Assembly: GCF_003721565.1 (NCBI RefSeq)
Contig: NZ_RJJE01000002.1
Coordinates: forward strand, 496,001-560,000
Length of the DNA stretch: 64,000 bases
Direction: 5' to 3'
Origin: Rufibacter immobilis
Lineage (GTDB): Bacteria > Bacteroidota > Bacteroidia > Cytophagales > Hymenobacteraceae
In this document: positions 57,937 to 64,000 of the stretch, piece by piece
Position numbering within the stretch: the stretch's first letter is position 1
Layout: every line of letters starts with the position of its first letter
Notes under the pieces: model-generated
What the model was told of the DNA's origin: nothing
Database searches by the model: none
Seen by the model: the letters and a program-made list of their open reading frames with translations, nothing else
Position numbers and translations under genes: made by a program

Positions 57937-58599
57937 TTATCTGCTCGGGATCAAGAAGCCCAGGGTAAGCTGGAAAGCGGAGTGACGCGCGTTGGTCAGT
58001 TCATCGTTATCATCTTTGGCAAGGCTGTTGATGCTGCCGTTGTAACGTAAGTTCAGGCTGAGCCCGTTCTGTGTCTGGTAGCCTAAGCCGGCAATATAGC
58101 CAATCTCAAACTCAGAGAGATCGTCTTTTTCTATCTTTCTCTCAGTGGTGGATCTGTTGTCTCCCAAGAAGGTTTCGCTTTTATCTTTGATCCCTAAAAG
58201 ATAAGAGGCCTGCGGACCCGCTTCAAAAAATAAACCACCTGCGTTGACTCTTAACGCGATAGGCAAATCAAGGTAATTGAAGTTTACATTGCCTTCGCTT
58301 CTGTAGTTGATCGCATTTGCGCCAGATCCTATGGTGTACTGCTCATCTTTGTACTGATAGCCGCGCTGAGAGTAGAGAAGTTCCGGCTGTATGGAGAGGA
58401 ACCCGTCGCTGGTTAGGTTGAAGTTGGCGGTTAAACCACCCACAAACCCAAATTTGTTTTCATAGATGTCTTCATTGTCCAGATCACCGGAAATGTTGGA
58501 ATAGTTGGCCCCGGCTTTGATACCGATACGTGGACCATTTTGGGCTTGTGCAACGCCAAACGTAAGCGCAGCTGCTACAAATAATACAAGCTTTTTCAT
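57937..58599 (-). CDS. PorT-like outer-membrane beta-barrel protein, paralogue 2
   Basis: 220 residues. Signal peptide (MKKLVLFVAAALTFGVAQAQ), GIKAGANYSNISGDLDNEDI, GFVGGLTANFNL, FNYLDLPIALRVNAGGLFFE and the closing HSAFQLTLGFLIPSR. Tandem duplicate of the gene at 57089, with its own terminator. The differences concentrate in the loop regions (SETFLGDNRSTTERKIEKDD), as expected for exposed loops. Function unknown. Confidence 0.85.
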   Translation of the reverse strand: MKKLVLFVAAALTFGVAQAQNGPRIGIKAGANYSNISGDLDNEDIYENKFGFVGGLTANFNLTSDGFLSIQPELLYSQRGYQYKDEQYTIGSGANAINYRSEGNVNFNYLDLPIALRVNAGGLFFEAGPQASYLLGIKDKSETFLGDNRSTTERKIEKDDLSEFEIGYIAGLGYQTQNGLSLNLRYNGSINSLAKDDNDELTNARHSAFQLTLGFLIPSR

Positions 58600-58936
58600 A
58601 GTTTTACTTAAATGGAAAATGAGAAAGTTGTGAGACGATCTCGGGTAAAAACACTCTTTATACGCCGTAAAATAAAAATGTTGGGTTTGGCCTCATAAAG
58701 TTTTTGTTACTGCTGCATGAACCGGTGGCTTGAAAAAAGATAATTAACGCAATAGCTGCTGATGGTCACAGAGTTGTTTGGACTGTGCTTTCTGCCTTAG
58801 GAGTACACGCTTGCTTATACATAACGCAGTCAATGATGCTGCGTTAGTTGATTTCTTAATCATTTACCGGCTTCATAAAGCCTTGTATAATCTCTAGACA
58901 CGGTTCCTGCTGTTTACCCCTATGGGCAAGCGCAAA

Positions 58937-58984
58937 TAAAAAACCGTGTTGCCTCCCTCAAGCAGCGGGAAGCAACACGGTTTT
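58937..58984. terminator. Intrinsic terminator after comM
   Basis: AAACCGTGTTGC / GCAACACGGTTT, 12-bp arms, 19-base loop, T run on the minus strand (TTTTTTATTT). It lies about 37 bp after the comM stop, beyond a palindrome. Confidence 0.8.
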
Positions 58985-59016
58985 GGTCTGATTTGGGAAA
59001 AACGGCCCCTAAACGG
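58980..59016. repeat. Operon-end palindrome, hybrid arms
   Basis: GTTTTGGTCTGATTTGGG then AAAAACGGCCCCTAAACGG, 4 bp after the comM stop codon on the minus strand. Confidence 0.75.
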
Positions 59017-59020
59017 AAAA

Positions 59021-60559
59021 TTAGCCGGCCCAGCCTTCGCGGTCCAGGCTGCGGTACTGGATGGCCTCCGCCAGATGCTCAATCTTGATTTCCTCAGAAC
59101 CGGCTAAATCGGCGATGGTGCGGCTTACCTTCAAGATGCGGTCATACGCTCGCGCCGATAGCCCCAGTTTCTCCATGGCCGCTTTCAGGAGCAGGCGGCC
59201 CGCCTCATTGATCCGGCAGAGGTCTTTCACCATCTGGGGCGGCATCATGGCATTGGAGTGGATGTCTGGGAACTCTTTAAACCGATCTGCCTGCCACTGG
59301 CGCGCGCGCTCTACCCGTTCCCTAATATTGGCGCTGGTTTCGGTTTTGCGGGTCTCGGTCATCTGGTCAAAGGAAACCGGCGTCACTTCCACGTGCAGGT
59401 CTATGCGGTCCAGTAATGGTCCGCTCACTTTGTTTAGGTAACGCTGCACCACGCCGGGGCCACAGACGCAGTCCTTGTTAGGATCGTTGTAAAATCCACA
59501 GGGGCAGGGGTTCATGCTGGCCACCAGCATAAAGTTGGCCGGGAAATCTATGGTAAGACGCGCGCGGGAAATAGTGACCCGCCGTTCCTCCAGGGGCTGG
59601 CGCATCACCTCCAACACGGTGCGTTTGAATTCGGGCAGCTCATCCAGGAACAGCACGCCGTTGTGCGACAGGGAAATTTCCCCGGGCTGCGGATTGCCCC
59701 CACCGCCCACCAGCGCCACGTCTGAAATAGTGTGGTGCGGTGCCCTGAACGGCCGTTGCGCCATAAGCGAACTCTGTACGCCCAATTTGCCCGCCACCGA
59801 GTGGATTTTGGTGGTTTCCAGCGCCTCATGCAACGTGAGCGGCGGCAGAATGGAGGGCAGGCGTTTGGCCAACATGGTCTTACCGGCGCCGGGCGGTCCT
59901 ATCATAATCACGTTATGCCCACCGGCGGCGGCAATCTCCAGGGCCCGCTTAATGTTCTCCTGGCCCTGTACATCGGCAAAGTCGGCGGTGTATTGGTGAA
60001 CCGAGGTTTGGAAGATGTCGCGGGTGTCTATTTTAAGCGGCGGAATGGCTAGAGCACCGCTCAGAAAATCAATGGCTTCTTTGAGGTTAGAAACACCAAT
60101 CACGTCAAGATTATTCACAATGGCGGCTTCCTGTGCGTTCTGCCGGGGCAGGATAATTCCTTTGAAGCCTTCTTTGCGGGCCTGTATGGCAATGGGCAGC
60201 ACGCCTTTGATGGGCCGGAGTTCGCCGTCCAGCGCCAGTTCGCCCATGATGAGGTAACGGTCCAGTTGGTCGGTGAGGAGTTGGTCTGAGGCGGCCAGAA
60301 TCCCGATGGCAATGGGCAGATCATACGCTGAGCCCTCTTTCCGGACATCGGCGGGCGCCATGTTAATGACCACTTTCTGGCGCGGCATGCGGTAGCCGTG
60401 GTGTTTCAAGGCGCTCTCAATGCGCTGCTCACTTTCTTTGATGGCGTTGTCTGGCAAGCCCACCAAATAGTACTTAGTGCCGGGGGTAACGTTTACTTCA
60501 ATGGTGATGGTAAAGGCATTCACGCCCTGTACCGCGCTCCCATAGGTTTTTACAAGCAT
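59021..60559 (-). CDS. comM: YifB/ComM-family Mg chelatase-like AAA+ ATPase
   Basis: 512 residues. N-terminal Lon-substrate-like domain ([40 protein letters not shown]), then the AAA+ module: Walker [21 protein letters not shown], Walker [26 protein letters not shown] and arginine-finger region [22 protein letters not shown]. Hexameric helicase promoting branch migration of DNA taken up in natural transformation. Normal length and all motifs present. Flanked by a terminator and palindrome at its 3' end. No other competence gene in the window. Confidence 0.95.
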   Translation of the reverse strand: MLVKTYGSAVQGVNAFTITIEVNVTPGTKYYLVGLPDNAIKESEQRIESALKHHGYRMPRQKVVINMAPADVRKEGSAYDLPIAIGILAASDQLLTDQLDRYLIMGELALDGELRPIKGVLPIAIQARKEGFKGIILPRQNAQEAAIVNNLDVIGVSNLKEAIDFLSGALAIPPLKIDTRDIFQTSVHQYTADFADVQGQENIKRALEIAAAGGHNVIMIGPPGAGKTMLAKRLPSILPPLTLHEALETTKIHSVAGKLGVQSSLMAQRPFRAPHHTISDVALVGGGGNPQPGEISLSHNGVLFLDELPEFKRTVLEVMRQPLEERRVTISRARLTIDFPANFMLVASMNPCPCGFYNDPNKDCVCGPGVVQRYLNKVSGPLLDRIDLHVEVTPVSFDQMTETRKTETSANIRERVERARQWQADRFKEFPDIHSNAMMPPQMVKDLCRINEAGRLLLKAAMEKLGLSARAYDRILKVSRTIADLAGSEEIKIEHLAEAIQYRSLDREGWAG

Positions 60560-60665
60560 AGAAGAAGCTGATGCAATATTGGATTTTTCTTGAGAGCCCC
60601 AACAGCGGACACCGCAAAAAGATTCCGTGCTCGGTAGTGGTACTCTATGGTAACGGAGGCGATTT

Positions 60666-60705
60666 GCGTTTAGCGGCTCTTTTTGGAAAAACAGCCGCTA
60701 AACGC
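60666..60705. repeat. Operon-end palindrome, near-perfect (GCGG variant)
   Basis: GCGTTTAGCGGCTCTTTTTG / AAAAACAGCCGCTAAACGC. GGGG is GCGG with the matching CCGC. 7 bp after the stop of the lipoprotein gene at 60713. Confidence 0.9.
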
Positions 60706-60712
60706 ACTTGAA

Positions 60713-61372
60713 TTACTGAGGCGTAAGCCGCTGCAGGTTGGGGTAAATGGGCAGATAAGTGTCCGCAATGCTCTGTCCTTTGGGGTGGATGGCAATGCCC
60801 ACACAGGTGCTGTCTGGTCCGCTAATCTCAAAGGAAATACCTTCTGCCGGAGAATCATAAAGATAAATCTGAGGGGCATTGCCGGGCTTATAGGAAGCCA
60901 CTGCCTGCACCCCCGGGAAACTCTTCCTGATCTCTGCCAAAGTACTGCCCACCCGTACCTGTTTTTCAGCAACCATAAAACTCGGGGAGGTAATGCGTAC
61001 CTGTTGCACCCGCACCACTTCCTCAGCGGTACCCGTGTTTTCCCGCACCGTGTACACGTCTACCCGGTGGCGCTCTTGGCCGGTGCCTTTGCTGTACCAG
61101 GTGGAGATGGATTTGCCCATGGCGGCGTCACTTTCATCGGGGTCGCCCAGGGCGGCGTGTACTTTTTCCGGAGAATCTCCCAAGTTCACCTGACCAATGT
61201 GCTGACCTGGCTCAATCTGGAAAGCGGTGTCTACGGGGGAAGAGTTGGCTACCGCAGAAGTGTCCTGGGTATTTCCTGTTCCCGGAGACGCGGCAGTTTC
61301 TGGTTTCTGGGCAGCATCCTGGCAGGAGGCCAGGCTTAGGCCAGCTAGCAAAAGGAATAGCAGAGGGCGCAT
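60713..61372 (-). CDS. Lipoprotein of unknown function
   Basis: 219 residues. Lipoprotein signal (MRPLLFLLLAGLSLASC, Cys17), a Ser/Thr/Ala-rich linker (about 18-48) and a soluble domain with two similar parts: IEPGQHIGQVNLGDSPEKVH / LGDPDESDAAMGKSISTWY and VGSTLAEIRKSFPGVQAVASY. The LGxSxxxVxxxLGxPD type of motif is shared with BamE/SmpA-like (DUF/BLIP-fold) lipoprotein repeats, but is not a firm match. A Met two codons earlier is possible. Stands alone between gmhA and comM. Confidence 0.75.
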   Translation of the reverse strand: MRPLLFLLLAGLSLASCQDAAQKPETAASPGTGNTQDTSAVANSSPVDTAFQIEPGQHIGQVNLGDSPEKVHAALGDPDESDAAMGKSISTWYSKGTGQERHRVDVYTVRENTGTAEEVVRVQQVRITSPSFMVAEKQVRVGSTLAEIRKSFPGVQAVASYKPGNAPQIYLYDSPAEGISFEISGPDSTCVGIAIHPKGQSIADTYLPIYPNLQRLTPQ

Positions 61373-61437
61373 AGACATGGAGTTTTAGAGGTAGGTGTAC
61401 TTCCCGCCCCAACTTTGGGTTTCAGGGGCGGCGTAGT

Positions 61438-62022
61438 TTAAGCCATCTGTTTCTCCAGCAGCAGAATCAGGATATGGATCACCTTGATGTGGATTTCCTG
61501 AATTCTATCGGCGTAGCCGAAGTGCGGAACCCTGATTTCCACGTCGCTGAGGGAAGCCAACTGGCCGCCGTCTTTGCCGGTAAGGGTCACCACGTGTACG
61601 CCTTGTTCTTTGGCCACCTGAGCGGCTTTGAGCACGTTGCCCGAGTTGCCGCTGGTGCTGATGCCTAACAGAACATCGCCGGGTTTGGCCAGGGCCTGCA
61701 CGTAGCGCGAGAAGATGTGCTCATAGCCGTAGTCATTGGAGACGCAGCTCATGTGGCTGGGGTCTGAGATGGAGATAGCGGCCATGGGGGCGCGGTCATC
61801 GCGGTAGCGGCCGGTGAGTTCCTCGGCGAAGTGCATGGCGTCACACATAGAGCCGCCGTTGCCGCACGAAAGGATTTTGCCCCCGTTTTTCAGGCTGGTG
61901 GTCATGAGCTGCGCCGCGGCCTCAATGGCGGCAACGGTGGTGGGCTGGGCCAGAAAATTATGGAGTACCTGTTGGGCTTCTTGCAGTTCCTGCAGAATAA
62001 GGGCAGAAGGCGACGGATTCAT
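61438..62022 (-). CDS. gmhA: D-sedoheptulose-7-phosphate isomerase
   Basis: 194 residues, SIS domain. Converts sedoheptulose 7-phosphate to glycero-manno-heptose 7-phosphate, the first step toward LPS-core or glycoprotein heptose. Motifs: [20 protein letters not shown] (Ser/Asn phosphate loop with His), [25 protein letters not shown] and [16 protein letters not shown]. DiaA-type SIS proteins are related, but ELTGRY and the Zn-ligand His/Glu arrangement favour GmhA. The downstream-facing neighbour at 62026 is 3 bp upstream, so these are co-transcribed. No other heptose gene nearby. Confidence 0.9.
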   Translation of the reverse strand: MNPSPSALILQELQEAQQVLHNFLAQPTTVAAIEAAAQLMTTSLKNGGKILSCGNGGSMCDAMHFAEELTGRYRDDRAPMAAISISDPSHMSCVSNDYGYEHIFSRYVQALAKPGDVLLGISTSGNSGNVLKAAQVAKEQGVHVVTLTGKDGGQLASLSDVEIRVPHFGYADRIQEIHIKVIHILILLLEKQMA

Positions 62023-62025
62023 GCG

Positions 62026-62520
62026 TTAAAAACTAGGCCGGTGGTCTGCCGGCGGCAGGTTGGGATTTTCTTCTGGGTTAAGCGTGGGCGGCATGGGGGC
62101 GGGCGTAATGATCAATTCAGCTTCTTCCTCCGCAGGGTTTACCCCAGGTCTGGTGGGCGGGGTAGTAACTACGGGTTTGGCCGGAGCAGGCTGCGGAGTG
62201 AGCGGGGCTGCGGTGGCTCTTAGCTGTTGGTCATAGTGTTTCGCCTTCAGTTCTGTGTGTTTTACTTTTAAATCACTGAGCTGTTGGCGCTCCCGGCCAA
62301 GGCTTCGCTTAAGGGAGGCAATATACGCGTTTTCCAGCAAGAGTTCTGCCAGTAAGAGCACGGCTCCTATCCAAAGCAGCCGGTTGTAGAACTGGGCAGC
62401 ATGGGCTAAGTCAAACAAAGCCACAAACTTAGGCACGCTCAAGATGCGCAGCAGAAACAGGAAGGCAATGAGCAGATAAATCATGACCAAAATATTGACG
62501 GCTTTCTTTAAAGTTTCCAT
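62026..62520 (-). CDS. Membrane-anchored coiled-coil protein of unknown function
   Basis: 164 residues: two hydrophobic N-terminal segments (VNILVMIYLLIAFLFLLRIL; LLWIGAVLLLAELLL), then a heptad-rich coiled coil (LKRSLGRERQQLSDLKVKHT, ELKAKHYDQQLR) and a Pro/Ala-rich C-terminal tail (TPQPAPAKPVVTTPPTRPG, EENPNLPPAD). No enzyme motif. It ends 3 bp from the gmhA start, implying coupling. Function unknown; may organise envelope or LPS assembly by position only. Confidence 0.7.
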   Translation of the reverse strand: METLKKAVNILVMIYLLIAFLFLLRILSVPKFVALFDLAHAAQFYNRLLWIGAVLLLAELLLENAYIASLKRSLGRERQQLSDLKVKHTELKAKHYDQQLRATAAPLTPQPAPAKPVVTTPPTRPGVNPAEEEAELIITPAPMPPTLNPEENPNLPPADHRPSF

Positions 62521-62599
62521 AGGCGTAGCGGTAGAACTGGTGGCTGTTCTTTTTTTGTACGCAGGCCTGCCGTAAAAAGCTGTGTCTGGTAATGGCAGT

Positions 62600-62664
62600 A
62601 AAGCAGAAAAGCCGTTTAGGGGCTGTTTTTGGAAAAACGGGCCCTAAACGGCTTTTCTGCTTTT
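62600..62664. terminator. Extended palindrome after the ABC exporter
   Basis: AAAGCAGAAAAG around a palindrome copy (62613-62652: CCGTTTAGGGGCTGTTTTTG / AAAAACGGGCCCTAAACGG) and CTTTTCTGCTTTT. The flanks pair, making a ~30-bp stem with a T run on each strand, 16 bp after the exporter's stop. Confidence 0.85.
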
Positions 62665-62679
62665 GGCGAAAATTACTCG

Positions 62680-64000
62680 CTACGCGTGCTGCATCTGCGT
62701 GAGTTTGAAGTACAGCCCGCCCTGCTGCACCAACTGGGCGTGGTTGCCGCGCTCTACAATTCTTCCGGCCTGCAAGACAATGATCTCATCTGCGTGCTGA
62801 ATGGTGCTGAGGCGGTGGGCAATCACCAGGGAGGTACGGTTTTTCATGAGGTTAGTGAGCGCTTCCTGCACCAGCTTCTCAGATTCGGTGTCCAGGGCCG
62901 AGGTGGCTTCGTCCATGATTAAGATGGGCGGGTTCTTGAGAATGGCGCGGGCAATGCTCAGGCGCTGGCGCTGACCTCCGGAGAGTTTGCTACCCCGGTC
63001 CCCAATCACGGTCTGGTACCCGTCTGGACTCTGCATGATGAACTCGTGCGCATTCGCGATTTTGGCGGCGGCCATCACCTCGGCCTCCGTGGCATCGGTT
63101 TTATTGAAGGCGATGTTGTTGAAGATGGTGTCATTGAACAGAATGGATTCCTGGGTCACAATGCCCATCTGCTCCCTGATGGAGTGCAGGGAACAGTCGC
63201 GCAGGTCCTGGCCATCAATGGAGATAGTGCCTTCGGAGGGGTCATAGAAACGGGGCAGTAAGTCTGCCAGCGTGGATTTCCCGCCGCCCGATGGGCCTAC
63301 CAGCGCAATGGTCTTGCCTTTGGGAATACGCAGGTTGATATCCTGTAGAATAGGCTCAGCCCCGTACCGGAAGCCCACGTTCTTGAATTCAATTTCCTGC
63401 GTGAAAGAAGGCAGCACTTTGGCATCTGCCTTGTCTCTAATCTGCGGTTGGGTGTCAATGAGGGCCAGCACCCGTTCCCCAGACACCAAGCCGCGCTGAA
63501 TGTTGCTGAACGCGTTGGAGATGGCTTTTACCGGAACCAGTACCTGGGAGAAAAGCGCCAGATAGGCAATCAAATCCTCGCCGCCCAGGTCAGATTCGCC
63601 GCGCAGCACCAGAGAACCGCCGTAGAACAGGATTCCCGCCACCGCCGAAACCCCCATAAACTCAGAGAACGGCGAGGCCAGGCTGCGTTTGTTGTTCATA
63701 GACGTGATGATGCGGGCGTAGAGGCTGTTGCTATGCTCAAATTTATTCAGCACGTACGGCTGCGCGTTAAAGCCTTTGACCACCCGCAGTCCACTCAAGG
63801 TTTCGTCAATAATGCCCAGAATAGAACCCAGCGCATCCTGGCCCTGGGTAGACTGGCGCTTCAGTTTCTTGGAGATGCTGGAAATGATAAGACCCGAGAC
63901 CGGCAGCACCAGCAAGCTGAAAAACGTGAGCTGCGGCGATATATAAAACAGCACCACAAAATAGCCAATGAGCAGGAACGGCTCCCGGAACAGCACGTTC
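62680..64000 (-). CDS. MsbA-type ABC exporter, 5' end beyond window
   Basis: At least 438 residues of the C-terminal part; the frame is open to the right edge, so the first ~150-170 residues lie outside. Last membrane helices (LLIGYFVVLFYISPQLTFF, LLVLPVSGLIISSISKKLKR) precede a full nucleotide-binding domain: Walker A ALVGPSGGGKSTLADLLPR, Q-loop IVTQESILF, signature LSGGQRQRLSIARAIL, Walker B ILIMDEATSALD and H-loop VIAHRLSTI. Homodimeric lipid-A/lipid or drug flippase is the expected role; MsbA is likely but the first half is missing. Confidence 0.92.
   Translation of the reverse strand, partial: NVLFREPFLLIGYFVVLFYISPQLTFFSLLVLPVSGLIISSISKKLKRQSTQGQDALGSILGIIDETLSGLRVVKGFNAQPYVLNKFEHSNSLYARIITSMNNKRSLASPFSEFMGVSAVAGILFYGGSLVLRGESDLGGEDLIAYLALFSQVLVPVKAISNAFSNIQRGLVSGERVLALIDTQPQIRDKADAKVLPSFTQEIEFKNVGFRYGAEPILQDINLRIPKGKTIALVGPSGGGKSTLADLLPRFYDPSEGTISIDGQDLRDCSLHSIREQMGIVTQESILFNDTIFNNIAFNKTDATEAEVMAAAKIANAHEFIMQSPDGYQTVIGDRGSKLSGGQRQRLSIARAILKNPPILIMDEATSALDTESEKLVQEALTNLMKNRTSLVIAHRLSTIQHADEIIVLQAGRIVERGNHAQLVQQGGLYFKLTQMQHA

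Larger units (their letters stand above)
58600..59020. other. Intergenic region upstream of the barrel paralogue
   Basis: 421 bp. A small perfect hairpin AACGCAG / CTGCGTT (58821-58843) of unknown use, the comM terminator (58937-58984) and a palindrome (58980-59016). No gene supported; the frame at 58894-59082 runs through the terminator and palindrome. No clear TANNTTTG for the gene at 58599. Confidence 0.6.

Noticed and set aside
1-64000. CRISPR array, defence island, toxin-antitoxin, prophage or transposase
   Set aside because: No regularly spaced direct repeats, no Cas, restriction, phage or transposase motifs. In particular no RAYT (Y1 transposase) gene that could mobilise the palindromes was seen; it may lie elsewhere in the genome.

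Overview
The window reads as the chromosome of a member of the Bacteroidota, order Cytophagales, most likely a pigmented Hymenobacteraceae of the Rufibacter/Nibribacter/Pontibacter type. The phylum follows from a SusC/SusD pair, gliding lipoproteins GldB and GldD with GldE, several PorT-type outer-membrane barrels, the tiny THX and AURKAIP1/COX24-type ribosomal proteins, weak Shine-Dalgarno use with several GTG/TTG starts, and many TANNTTTG -7 boxes. The family call is an inference from the carotenoid genes and overall gene content. No rRNA, tRNA, CRISPR array, prophage or transposase gene was recognised.

Layout. 0-3.5 kb: fatty-acid beta-oxidation (thiolase, acyl-CoA dehydrogenase) interrupted by a four-helix-bundle gene lying between 32-bp inverted repeats. 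3.7-8.8 kb: a SusC/SusD/small-lipoprotein operon. 8.8-16.6 kb: mostly minus-strand single genes (LURP-one-like protein, secreted protein, recG, secreted hydroxyisourate hydrolase, Crp-like regulator, metallophosphoesterase). 16.7-23.6 kb: the Bacteroidota core block mutY-ssb-gldE-gldD, divergent from HU, a TPR protein, a 29-residue ribosomal-type protein and rng. 23.6-33 kb: PorT-like barrels, gldB, a GT4 glycosyltransferase, nth, an ECF sigma factor with a small partner, YitT, DUF6799-like and DUF202 proteins, a truncated haemoglobin. 33-41.3 kb: an MFS permease, then a CzcCBA-type metal-efflux operon whose pump is fused to its outer-membrane channel. 41.3-45.8 kb: repeat-rich intergenic DNA around THX and uvrA. 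45.8-57 kb: carotenoid genes (cruF-like, crtY), tpiA, prmA, a 1665-residue envelope protein of unknown function, plsY and an M20 dipeptidase. 57-64 kb: tandem PorT paralogues, comM, a lipoprotein, gmhA, a membrane coiled-coil protein and the 3' part of an MsbA-type ABC exporter that runs off the window.

The most striking feature is not a gene. A ~40-bp palindrome, idealised as CGTTTAGGGGCTGTTTTT / loop / AAAAACAGCCCCTAAACG, occurs about 30 times, roughly once per 2 kb. Almost every copy is intergenic and sits a few bases to a few tens of bases 3' of a stop codon. It is absent from within the obvious operons. Arms vary together so that pairing is kept. It therefore looks like a genome-wide family of operon-end hairpins, and its read-through creates false N-terminal extensions of several genes. 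A second, larger repeat (147-257 bp, ends CCCACCCCTACCCCTCC / GGAGGGGTAGGGGTGGG) is present three times between 34.6 and 45.5 kb.

All function calls rest on reading the sequence and recalled family signatures; no database search was run.
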